Of a DNA stretch of 64,000 nucleotides, positions 32,402 to 41,400 are shown in pieces; within the stretch, counting starts at the first letter, position 1; every line of letters begins with the position of its first letter. A model generated the notes under the pieces. The model was given only the letters and a program-made list of their open reading frames with translations, was not told the DNA's origin and did no database searches. The DNA comes from Myroides phaeus (GTDB lineage: Bacteria; Bacteroidota; Bacteroidia; Flavobacteriales; Flavobacteriaceae), in the NCBI RefSeq assembly GCF_900099675.1, contig NZ_FNDQ01000010.1, positions 50,917 through 114,916 of the forward strand, in the 5' to 3' direction. The translations under genes were made by a program, and so were the position numbers.

Positions 32402-33982
32402 TTAGTCTTCCATCGGAAGTTGGTTTTCTATTAATTCTTGGTCTTTTTTACTCATAAATAGTCGGCCCATTTTATCTAAACCAAAGCGTATTTTTATATC
32501 TCTTGTACGCCCAAAGTGGTGAAATAAAATATAGAGTAAAATACCCACTCCCGCGATGTTTATATAACCAAATAAGGTTTTGTTTGCAGCTAAAACAGCG
32601 TTTATTTGCACTGCTTTTAAACTGATGCCATTATTAGGTCTAAACAGTAAGGCGTCGTCAAAATACACCGCTAAGTTGGTTAAACTTTGTAATTGTAGCT
32701 GGTATTGTACCCAATTGAATAAAGAAGAACAAATACCTAAAGAGATGAAGGTTCTCCATAAAAGGATGAAACCAATCAAGCTCAACAAGCTTGGAATGTC
32801 TAACTTATCTAATGCGTAATACCAGATTACGATAAACAATACTCCCATACCATAGCCTTTTAAGAACATTGGCAATAGCCAGTTTTCATAGTTGAACTCA
32901 GGGACCATTGAGAAGTACATTATTACTGTATACATCATAAACGAGGCAAATCCCGAGAACGCAAGCATACGGATAGGTATTTGACGGCTAAACCATTTAT
33001 AGCATACTATTGCACCAACAAGTAAACCAGGGACCATCATTACGTTTAGTGAGGCGTTTGTCAAGGGGTTGTATCCCAAAACTCCCACTGCAAAGATGTT
33101 TTGTATATTGGTTGTAGCTAAGTACATTCCTAAAAAGAACAACATCAAGATAGCGTGTCTTACGTTGTTTTTCTTAAATGCTTTAAGTGATAAGAATGGT
33201 CTTTTTAATAGTTGTTGTCTCAAAAAGAAGAGGAATGCCAAAATGATAAAGGTAGCTGTGGCATACTTTATTTTATCAGAATTGAACCACGCTTGTTGTT
33301 TTCCAAAGGATAGGATATACCCTAAGATGATGAACGAACTATTGTACAACAATACACTTAACCAGTCGATATAATAAAGGGGTACCTTTTTCATAAAGCG
33401 TTGGTTATGTTGAAAGATTACGCAGATTAAGGCAGTAATTAAACACATAGCAGCGTATTGTAAGTATCCAAACTGCCAGTTGAGGTAGTATGAAACTTTA
33501 GCGATATGGTAACCTGATAGTTGGGTAACTATTAGTATTCCAGAGTAAAATATGCTGTAAAACAATCCTCTATTTCCTCCTTTACTCAAGAGGAACATTA
33601 AAGGAAGTAATACCTCCATCATTCCCAGCATTTTAAACATACCCACTAAGAACGAAGCTCCAATAATAACCTGTGGTTGGTGGGTTGTACCCATTATGGT
33701 AAACAGAAAAGCGATGCTCACCAAAGAAGTGATAAGTATCTCTTTAGTTCTGAATCTTGCTTTTATACGAATTACCAAGGGCATTACAGTTCCCATTCCT
33801 ACTACGTTAGCATAGTTTGCCCACATATAGTATTCGGACATTGCCCCCGTACTACCCACTAAGTAGGTTATATTAGTAGTGTAAATTCCGCTTAAAGAAA
33901 AGAACACTAAGGCAATCAGGATAATCAGTAAGAGCATAACAGGTTTAGGAACCCAATTGTGAAATAATCCTTGATTATACAT
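32402..33982 (-). CDS. MFS transporter, 14-TM EmrB/QacA-like
   Basis: 526 aa with about 14 hydrophobic helices starting LLLIILIALVFFSLSGIYTT. It lacks the strong DHA2 motif C of classic EmrB, but its length, helix count and position behind HlyD and TolC genes define it as the inner-membrane pump of a tripartite efflux system. It follows the HlyD-like gene by 40 bases on the minus strand and is the last gene of the operon. Substrates are unknown; hydrophobic drugs or fatty acids are usual for EmrAB-type systems. Confidence 0.85.
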   Translation of the reverse strand: MYNQGLFHNWVPKPVMLLLIILIALVFFSLSGIYTTNITYLVGSTGAMSEYYMWANYANVVGMGTVMPLVIRIKARFRTKEILITSLVSIAFLFTIMGTTHQPQVIIGASFLVGMFKMLGMMEVLLPLMFLLSKGGNRGLFYSIFYSGILIVTQLSGYHIAKVSYYLNWQFGYLQYAAMCLITALICVIFQHNQRFMKKVPLYYIDWLSVLLYNSSFIILGYILSFGKQQAWFNSDKIKYATATFIILAFLFFLRQQLLKRPFLSLKAFKKNNVRHAILMLFFLGMYLATTNIQNIFAVGVLGYNPLTNASLNVMMVPGLLVGAIVCYKWFSRQIPIRMLAFSGFASFMMYTVIMYFSMVPEFNYENWLLPMFLKGYGMGVLFIVIWYYALDKLDIPSLLSLIGFILLWRTFISLGICSSLFNWVQYQLQLQSLTNLAVYFDDALLFRPNNGISLKAVQINAVLAANKTLFGYINIAGVGILLYILFHHFGRTRDIKIRFGLDKMGRLFMSKKDQELIENQLPMED

Positions 33983-34022
33983 TTACTTTATATTTTTAAT
34001 TAAAAACCAAAAGGCGAGGGGA

Positions 34023-35153
34023 TTATCCTTTTACTTGGATATTCATATTCATCCCTGCTCTTAGTCTTTCTACATCTTCTTTTTTATTAGTATCTGTAAA
34101 CTCAATACGCACAGGAATACGCTGTTGAACTTTAACGAAATTCCCCGTTGAGTTATCTGTAGGCATACTTGAATATCTTGCTCCAGTTGCTGCTGAAATA
34201 GCTGTTACAACTCCTTCAAAACTTTGTCCTCTAAGCGCATCAGCACTCATATTGATTTTAGTTCCAATTTGAATATCTGGCATTTGCGACTCTAAGAAGT
34301 TAGCAGTAACCCATTTGTTGTTGTTTAAAACGATTGTTCCGATTTGCTGACTTGGGTTAAGCAATTGGCCTTCGTTGATTAATCTTCTCCCCATTGTACC
34401 ATCATAAGGAGCAGTAATAACAGTGTAAGAAAGATTTAACTTTGCCATATCAAGCATTGCTTTAGTACGTTGAATATCAGCGTCATTTAAAGCTAAGCGC
34501 GTTTGCACTTCAGAAACCGAAAGTTGCGTTGTACTTTTTTGTTTTGTCAAGGCCTCGTATCCTGCTTTAGCTGCCTGATATTCTGTTTTTACTTGGTCAT
34601 ACTGTTGTTGTGTTACAGCTTCAGCTTCCAGTAAATTTTTAAATCGTTTACTATTTTGCTCCGCATTCCACAATCTCGCTTTAGCTCCTTCTATATTAGA
34701 GTCAAAAACAGCAATATTGTTAGAAACTGTTTGAATAGCAGATGAGGTAACTTGCTTTGCCGCTAATGCACTTGCGTATGCAGCTTCTGCTTGTCCTACT
34801 TGCGTTAATATTTCGCGATTGTCAAGAATAACCAATGTATCGCCTTTCTTTACATTTTGGTGTTCAATGAATCTAATCTCTTTAATATAAGCAGATACCC
34901 TTGTGTTAATTGGGTTTATAAATTCTTCAACCTGTGCAGATTCAGTATAATCTTTATCACCAATATGGAAGTACTTGGTCAATAACCAATAAAAAGCCAA
35001 AGCGATAATTAAAAAAGTAATTACATTAATGATAATAATCTTTGATTTCTTACCGATTTCTTGTTTGTGGTTAATCCCTGTATTGGAAGCAGCAGCAGCT
35101 GGTTTTTGAGTTTCCTGTACTTCTGGAGTTTCTATGTTGTCTTTATTTTCCAT
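34023..35153 (-). CDS. HlyD/EmrA-like membrane fusion protein
   Basis: 376 aa. A cytoplasmic N-terminus is followed by one TM helix (about 45-65; IIIINVITFLIIALAFYWLL), a lipoyl-like half (VNTRVSAYIKEIRFIEHQNV then KKGDTLVILDNREILTQV), a long coiled-coil hairpin (about 125-235) and the second half with LSYTVITAPYDGTMG. This is the periplasmic adaptor joining the MFS pump to TolC. The start is ATG 35153 (MENKDNIETPE); a TTG lies 12 bases upstream. The TolC gene ends 19 bases before it. Confidence 0.9.
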   Translation of the reverse strand: MENKDNIETPEVQETQKPAAAASNTGINHKQEIGKKSKIIIINVITFLIIALAFYWLLTKYFHIGDKDYTESAQVEEFINPINTRVSAYIKEIRFIEHQNVKKGDTLVILDNREILTQVGQAEAAYASALAAKQVTSSAIQTVSNNIAVFDSNIEGAKARLWNAEQNSKRFKNLLEAEAVTQQQYDQVKTEYQAAKAGYEALTKQKSTTQLSVSEVQTRLALNDADIQRTKAMLDMAKLNLSYTVITAPYDGTMGRRLINEGQLLNPSQQIGTIVLNNNKWVTANFLESQMPDIQIGTKINMSADALRGQSFEGVVTAISAATGARYSSMPTDNSTGNFVKVQQRIPVRIEFTDTNKKEDVERLRAGMNMNIQVKG

Positions 35154-35172
35154 TTGTAATTGCAAACATTAA

Positions 35173-36492
35173 TTAAAGTGTTCCTGTTGATTTGATTAAA
35201 TTGTAGTATTGAAACAATACGTTTATCTGTGCATTAGCATACTGTAATTCCGCTTCTAACTTAGCATTTGTAGCATCAGTCATCTCGGCTTGAATTGCCA
35301 ACTGGTTTAAGTATTTAGCTTCAATAATTCGGTAGTTTTCTTGAGCTAAGTGTTGGCTCTTTTTCAATAGATTAGCGTTTTGAACAGCCTCTTGATATTT
35401 GGTATAAGCAGCATTTACACCCATTTCTATGTTTTGTAACAATAAGATAAGTGATTCGTCTGCTTGAGATTTGTGTATTTCTTCCAGTTTCACTTTTCCT
35501 TTAGTCTTGTATAGGTTGTCTAAGCTATAACTAAGAGAGACACCTACCTGCCAAGCGTTAGAATACATATCCATTACGGGGTTTACCGTTGTTATAGGTC
35601 TTGTCATATTATAACCACCAACTGCGGCAAGTGCTGGGTATTTATCTGTTTTAGCTACTTCGATTTTCTTTTGTGCCAACTCTACGCTTTTCTGTGCCAT
35701 AGCCAGCATAGGATGGTTTTCATAAGCCAATTGCAGATAGTAAGAAAAGTCTCCTTCTAATGCCTTATTGTTTACTTCACTCACCGGAATAAGGGTTGTA
35801 TTAGGTTGTAATCCTAAAGCAAACGCTAAGTTGTAGTTTAAAATAGAGGTATTGTTATTGACCACTAACAATGCTTGGTCAATGTTTTGCAAAGCCAATT
35901 CACCACGGATAACCTCGTTTCTGGTCATCATACCTTCATTGTAAAAGCGAGTAACATTTTCTAAGCGAATATTAGCCAGTCTTTTATTGTTTTGGTAAAC
36001 CTGTTCTTGATTGACCAATTTATAAATATCCAAATAGTTAGATATTACAAGAAACTTAATAGCTTGCTGGTCCTTTTCGAAGTCGAGATTCGTCAGTTGT
36101 TCACGCATTTCAGACATTTCGATTGATTTATTAATCAAACCACCTTTGTATAGTAGCTCAGATGCTTGAATTGCATAGGAATTTCCAAAGTGAGGCATAT
36201 CTTTTGTCATAACCTTACTGAAGTCCTTGTCTAATATCTGTACATCACCAATATAGGTGGCAGTAGCTGATGCTGTAAGGCTTGGGAGGCGTTGTTGTTT
36301 AATAACCTTCGTTTGCTGAGCAGCAAATTCTTTATTCTTTTCGTTAACTTTTAGTTGTTGGTGATTTTCAAGAGCAAGTTGTATAACTTCCTCAATAGTA
36401 AGTTCTTTTACTCCGTTTTGGGCATAAGAGATACCAGACGATAATAAAAGAGCACTTATTCCATAGAAGCATTTACGCAGGGAATATTTCAT
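35173..36492 (-). CDS. TolC family outer-membrane efflux protein
   Basis: 439 aa with a signal peptide ending SYAQ (about residue 25) and two outer-membrane efflux (OEP) repeats, each beginning with a LTIEEVIQLALENHQQLKV / YYLQLAYENHPMLAMAQKSV-like segment and long helices. It should form the trimeric exit duct for the HlyD-like adaptor and MFS pump encoded just downstream. It is first in the efflux operon, with a promoter box 24 bases before its start, and the AraC-type regulator gene lies directly upstream on the same strand. Confidence 0.92.
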   Translation of the reverse strand: MKYSLRKCFYGISALLLSSGISYAQNGVKELTIEEVIQLALENHQQLKVNEKNKEFAAQQTKVIKQQRLPSLTASATATYIGDVQILDKDFSKVMTKDMPHFGNSYAIQASELLYKGGLINKSIEMSEMREQLTNLDFEKDQQAIKFLVISNYLDIYKLVNQEQVYQNNKRLANIRLENVTRFYNEGMMTRNEVIRGELALQNIDQALLVVNNNTSILNYNLAFALGLQPNTTLIPVSEVNNKALEGDFSYYLQLAYENHPMLAMAQKSVELAQKKIEVAKTDKYPALAAVGGYNMTRPITTVNPVMDMYSNAWQVGVSLSYSLDNLYKTKGKVKLEEIHKSQADESLILLLQNIEMGVNAAYTKYQEAVQNANLLKKSQHLAQENYRIIEAKYLNQLAIQAEMTDATNAKLEAELQYANAQINVLFQYYNLIKSTGTL

Positions 36493-36515
36493 TTTCTCTA
36501 ATCATTTTAAACGTG

Positions 36516-36523
36516 CAAAGTTA
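36516..36523 (-). promoter_or_regulatory. -7 box of the tolC-hlyD-MFS operon
   Basis: TAACTTTG on the minus strand, 24 bases before the tolC ATG, followed by C as in TAnnTTTGY. No -33 TTG at normal spacing was found, which suggests dependence on an activator. Confidence 0.5.
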
Positions 36524-36588
36524 AGTCGTGGCAATACATTGTAAAATGATTAAAAAACGGATAAAGATGTCTGAAAGTATTATTTTGT

Positions 36589-37449
36589 TTATTTGAACTG
36601 CGCTCGATATTGAGTTGGACTAATGTTAAGATGTCTTTTAAAGAAGTGAGCAAAAGCATATTGATCGCTAAATTTGAGTAATTCAGCAATTTCTCTAATA
36701 GGATTTGTTGTGCTTGATAATTGTGCTTTAGCCTCGTTTAGAATAAACTCGCCTATAATCTCGTTTGGAGTTTTACTTGTAATTTCTTTAACCACAGTGC
36801 TTAAATGGCGTATAGAAATACGGAGTTGATCTGCGTAGAACTGCACTGATTTGTCGTGTAAATAGTTTTCAGACACCAAAATAAGAAAGTTGTAAGCAAT
36901 AGCTTGTTGTGTAGTCATTTGGCTTAAACTATCGTGATGTTTAGGAGAAGTAATACTTACAAGGTGATATAGAATAATATTGAAGTAGTTTTCTACAATC
37001 TCTCTTGCATACTCAATATTATGAAAGTTTTTGATGTAATAGTTAAGCATACGAATGTTTTGCCAGAACAATTCTAATTCTTCAGGAGTTGTAGTAAAGC
37101 TTCTTTTTAGCTGTCTTTTTAAATTATCATATACTTTAAGTTTGTTGAGTTTAAGTGCTATTTTTTGGATAAACTCCAAGTTGTAGCTTACTAATCTTAA
37201 CTCTATATCCTCACTCATTTCTATGGTTTCATACACATATTTTTTATCAAAAAGAATAATTGTATTTGAGGTTGCTTCAATTTCTGTAATCTGTTCTTTG
37301 AATAGTAGACGTCCCTTTTTTACAAATAAAATTGACGATCGAATAGGGCGGTAAGGATGACCAACGGGAACGATCTCAAAGATCGTTTTTTCGTCATTTA
37401 CGACTACTTCTTGGAAAGGATTATTTGTATTTGAATCTGTGTTTTTCAA
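36589..37449 (-). CDS. AraC family regulator of the efflux operon
   Basis: 286 aa, starting at TTG 37449: a stop codon lies seven codons upstream with no ATG between, and the next Met is far inside. The N-terminal half is a cupin-like effector domain (PVGHPYRPIRSSILFVKKGR). The C-terminal 100 residues carry two HTH motifs: FYADQLRISIRHLSTVVKEI and IREIAELLKFSDQYAFAHFF, ending HLNISPTQYRAQFK. It precedes tolC by 97 bases and most likely activates the pump genes in response to a substrate. Confidence 0.88.
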   Translation of the reverse strand: MKNTDSNTNNPFQEVVVNDEKTIFEIVPVGHPYRPIRSSILFVKKGRLLFKEQITEIEATSNTIILFDKKYVYETIEMSEDIELRLVSYNLEFIQKIALKLNKLKVYDNLKRQLKRSFTTTPEELELFWQNIRMLNYYIKNFHNIEYAREIVENYFNIILYHLVSITSPKHHDSLSQMTTQQAIAYNFLILVSENYLHDKSVQFYADQLRISIRHLSTVVKEITSKTPNEIIGEFILNEAKAQLSSTTNPIREIAELLKFSDQYAFAHFFKRHLNISPTQYRAQFK

Positions 37450-37756
37450 AGCAAGATTAATTGAATATTAGAGTTGCAATTTACCAAAAAAACGAAAGGA
37501 TTGAGTCAATAAAAAAGAATCAATACTTTCCTTTATTTCTCTGTTAAAGGTAGTTTCTCAACTTCTGTTACAAGATATTTTTTGTGATTTATTTGTATGA
37601 GTAGAAGGCGAGTTAGGGAGTGTTTAGCAATAAATGAGTTTTTTTTAACATAAAATAGTAAGTGGTGTGAAAAGTGTAAACCCTTTTTTAGTGAAGAAGG
37701 AGTGTTTTAATTGATTTATATATCTTTTTTATTGTAAAAATTATATTGCTATATCG

Positions 37757-37784
37757 TTGTAAAGTATTGTATTTAGTATATTTG
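37757..37784 (+). promoter_or_regulatory. Consensus promoter about 700 bases before the fibre operon
   Basis: TTG (37757-37759), 17-bp spacer, TATATTTG (37777-37784), then C. It points toward the fibre genes. It would produce either a very long leader or a separate small RNA. Confidence 0.6.
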
Positions 37785-38237
37785 CAGACTTTTTAGTGTG
37801 TGTTATTACTTAAGATAAAATACCGCTAATAAAATATTTTTCAAAGATTTTATTTTTTATAGAATTATGTTATTCTTAGTTAAAATGGTTGTTAGTTGGT
37901 AATATTTAAACGTAAAATGCTTTTTGTATAAGGTTGAGATGTTCAGTTGTTATATAAGTGATATTGTTAATTATTCATAAAATGTGATTTTGTGTAATTT
38001 CAATTGTGACCTAATGAGAATTGTGTGTCTTAAGGATGAAAAAATCAGAAATAATAGTTTTTTACGAAGTGTTTATTGATATGTAAAAAACAAGTACTCT
38101 ATTAAATACTGATGCTGTTTTATGTAAAAGCAAGGGTATTGAAATAGCAAAAGGGAGAATTAAGAATAACGGTTTATTTCTCTTCTTTTAAAAATTAAAA
38201 AGAGTACTATTTGTAGGATTAGAAATTTTAAATGGTG

Positions 38238-38258
38238 TTTTTACATTGTATGTAAAAA
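38238..38258. promoter_or_regulatory. Operator-like palindrome upstream of the fibre operon
   Basis: TTTTTACAT and ATGTAAAAA are perfect 9-bp inverted arms around TGT, about 230 bases before the first fibre gene. ATGTAAAA also occurs singly at 38081 and 38122. Binding by the regulator encoded at 52575 is a guess. Confidence 0.4.
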
Positions 38259-38485
38259 TATTTAGAAGTTTCATTACTAAAAATAGTATTTTTTTGTAAA
38301 CCGTTATAAATCAAAGGATGCACTGCGTTGCATTTTATTGGGAAGTACATCTTTTTTATAAAATGAAACACATTTAAAAGTGAATAGTGCAATCTTTGCA
38401 TAAATATTTATTGCGCGCGTTATGGAGTAATGTTTCAAAATCGCGAAGTATATATGAATTGTAAAACTACACAATATAAGACCTT

Positions 38486-41400
38486 ATGAACAAAAGATTA
38501 ATTTCTGCTGGCTTGCTAATGTCATCTCTTGCGATTAATGCGCAAGTAGGGGTTGGTACATCAACACCAAACAAATCTGCTGAGCTTACTGTAGCTTCAA
38601 CAAATAGAGGTTTATTGATACCACAAGTACCATTAAAAAGCACCACAGATAAGAGTACAATCACAAATGGTAATGTTGAAAGTTTACTTGTTTACGCAAC
38701 TGTAAAGCAAGAGGATATTATTCCAGGATACCACTATTGGGATGCTAAACGCCAAGTTTGGAAACGCCTAACAGCGGACTCTGAAATTCCTGCGCTTGTT
38801 GTAAATCAATTTGAAAACATCTTGAATCTGGAAGGAGACAAGGTGAAAAATCTGATTAAGAATATCGTGAATAATACTACTGGAAATGTAGTGTATGAAG
38901 GAGATAAATTATACCACATAACTGAGGGTGGTAAAAAGGTTGAAATCAAGCTTGGCGATATTGTTAAAGCAAATGAAACATTGACTGTTTTAGCTTACGA
39001 TAAAGTTACTGGTGCTTTGACGTATTCTGATGAGAAAAAAGTTATTGTTACTATTGATATTAAAGGGGCTGTTAAGTCATTTGAAACAGTTAGTACTATA
39101 ATTACAGACGAGGATAAAGGAACGATTGTTTTTAAAGATGAAGCGGGTAATGTAAACGGTACTGTTAAGATTAAAGATCTTGTAAAAAAATACGAGACTG
39201 TTACTACTCTTGTGGATAACAAGAATGGTACTTACGAATATATATCAGAGAATAATACAAAGACTACGATTAATGTACCTGCTGATGTAATTAATCAATT
39301 CAACAAAATCGTAAATAACGGTGATGTTTTAAAAGAGTTGGTTAGTGTTTTAGGAGATACATATGTAGGAGGGAACGTTTACTATGACGGAGATAAGTTT
39401 CAATACGTTGATAATAGCGGAAAGAAACACATTGTTAGCCTTGAACAATTAGTAAAAGGGAAAGAAACTATTACAACTTTAGTACGTGAGAAAGCTGGTA
39501 AGTATGTTTATACTAATGAAGCTGGAGCTACATCTAATATTACTGTTGTAGGTGATGTTACTGAAGTGATAAAAACTAAAACAGACCAAGACTTGTACAA
39601 TGTGTTAAAGACATTTGTAGATGTGGAGGAAACATTGACACAATTAGTGTATAATGCATCAACTAAGAAATTGGTGTTTAGTGATGAAGATGATAAAGAA
39701 CACGAGATTGATGTAGATGCATTGGTTAAAAACAATCAGTTTGTTTCTGAAGTTCGCGGGGGCTCTAATATCAATGTAGCTAAAGTTATCGATGGAAATA
39801 CGATTACTTATACATTAGATGTTCCAACTGCAACTAAAGATGTGGCTGGAGTTGTAAAAGCTGGTAGCGGATTAGACGTTGATGCTAATGGAAACCTTAG
39901 TGTGAATTTAGAAACTGCATTAAATGGTAAGAATTTGAGTGGCGACAATATTATTGTTGTTACTGATGGTAAAGGAGCTGTTTTAAAAGATACAAAGTTA
40001 GCAGTAAATGAAAAGGCAATTAGCCTTGAGAATTTAGGTGGTTTGCTTAATCTGTCACAATTGTATAAAGGTAATGCAGGTGATGTGTTAGTTGTAGATG
40101 CAAAAGGTAATGTAGTATGGTCTGCAAAAGATGCAATTACTACAAATACATTAGTATTAACTGGTTCTGATTTAGTTTCTACTGTTAACGGTATAGGGGT
40201 AACACAAAGCTTAAAAGATAAATTGTCAACTGAGATGCTTCAAAAAGGAGCTGTTACAGCTGATAAATTAGGAGCTACTGCTGCTGAAAAAGGAAAGGTT
40301 CCTGTGGTACAAGCAGACGGAACTGTGAAATATGAAAACATTGCTGCTTCTAATGTAGATGGAAAAACATTAGATTCTGCTAATGATTTATTAACTGTAT
40401 CTGATGGAGCTGGAGTTGTATTGAAAGATGTAACATTAACAGTGAACCAAGAGAAGTTTGATTTAGCTAAAATAGGAGGAGAGTTACAATTAACTCAAAT
40501 CAAAAAAGGAAATAAAGGAGATGTTTTAGTAACAGATAAAGAAGGAAACGTTAGTTGGGCAAAACCAGAAAGCGATTTAATCAAAGAGATGGTTCAAAAG
40601 AACCAAACGGTTACTAAGATTGTTGATCATAATAATGGATCATTCACTTATTATAATGAAGCTGATTTTGATTTGAATGGCGAATTAAAAGCAAATGCGA
40701 AAGGATTGACTTTTGATGCCAATACATTGACAATTTCAGTGAAAGATGGTGTATATACATTCACAGATAAGTCGACTAAAAATCCATTAGCTGTTATTGA
40801 TACAAATGCGAGTTCAATTATTTTCAATGATAGTAAAACGCAATTGGGAAGTACTAATGTACAAGGAGCAATTGAGAAGTTGTTAGAGAAAATAGGTGCG
40901 GTTGAAAGTACGAAAGGAGAATTGAGCGGTACAGGTATCTTAATTAATGGCAAAGCAAGTTTAGTTGATTCTGTGTTAAAGAATATGGCGTTGTCTATAG
41001 AGGATGGTGCTATTACAACAGATAAGTTAGCAGCTGATGCTGTTACAACGGCTAAGATTGCTAAAGGAGCTGTAACAACAGATAAAGTTCAAGCTGGAGA
41101 TAAGGGTACTGTTTTAGTTACAGACAAGAATGGAAACGTTACTTGGGGTAATGAGAAAAATGAGGTATTGAAAGAGATTGTTTCAGCTAACGAGACAGTG
41201 ACTGTTTTGTCTTATGATAATGCAAGCAATACATTAACCTATACAAACGAAGCTAATATCACAGAAACAGTTGCTTTAAGTGTTGGTTCTTTATCATATG
41301 ACGATAAAACTAACTCGTTGAAGTTTACTGATGCTGCAGGAAAGGCAACAACATTGAAGTTGAATGAGGTTACTGCTTCACAAAAGGATGGTGTTTACAC

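Larger units (their letters stand above)
37450..38485. other. 1 kb AT-rich control region of the surface-fibre operon
   Basis: No credible gene on either strand. It contains a consensus promoter at 37757-37784, ATGTAAAA repeated at 38081, 38122 and 38250, a 9-bp inverted repeat TTTTTACAT-TGT-ATGTAAAAA at 38238-38258, and a far inverted pair TAACGGTTTA (38167-38176) and TAAACCGTTA (38297-38306). No terminator is obvious between the promoter and the fibre gene at 38486, so the operon could have a 700-base leader. A second, weak box (AATCTTTG) lies near 38392. Confidence 0.55.

Noticed and set aside
37450..38485. tRNA or other known RNA gene in the 1 kb gap
   Set aside because: No T-loop GGTTCGANTCC or cloverleaf pattern was seen. 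Only promoter and inverted-repeat signals remain.
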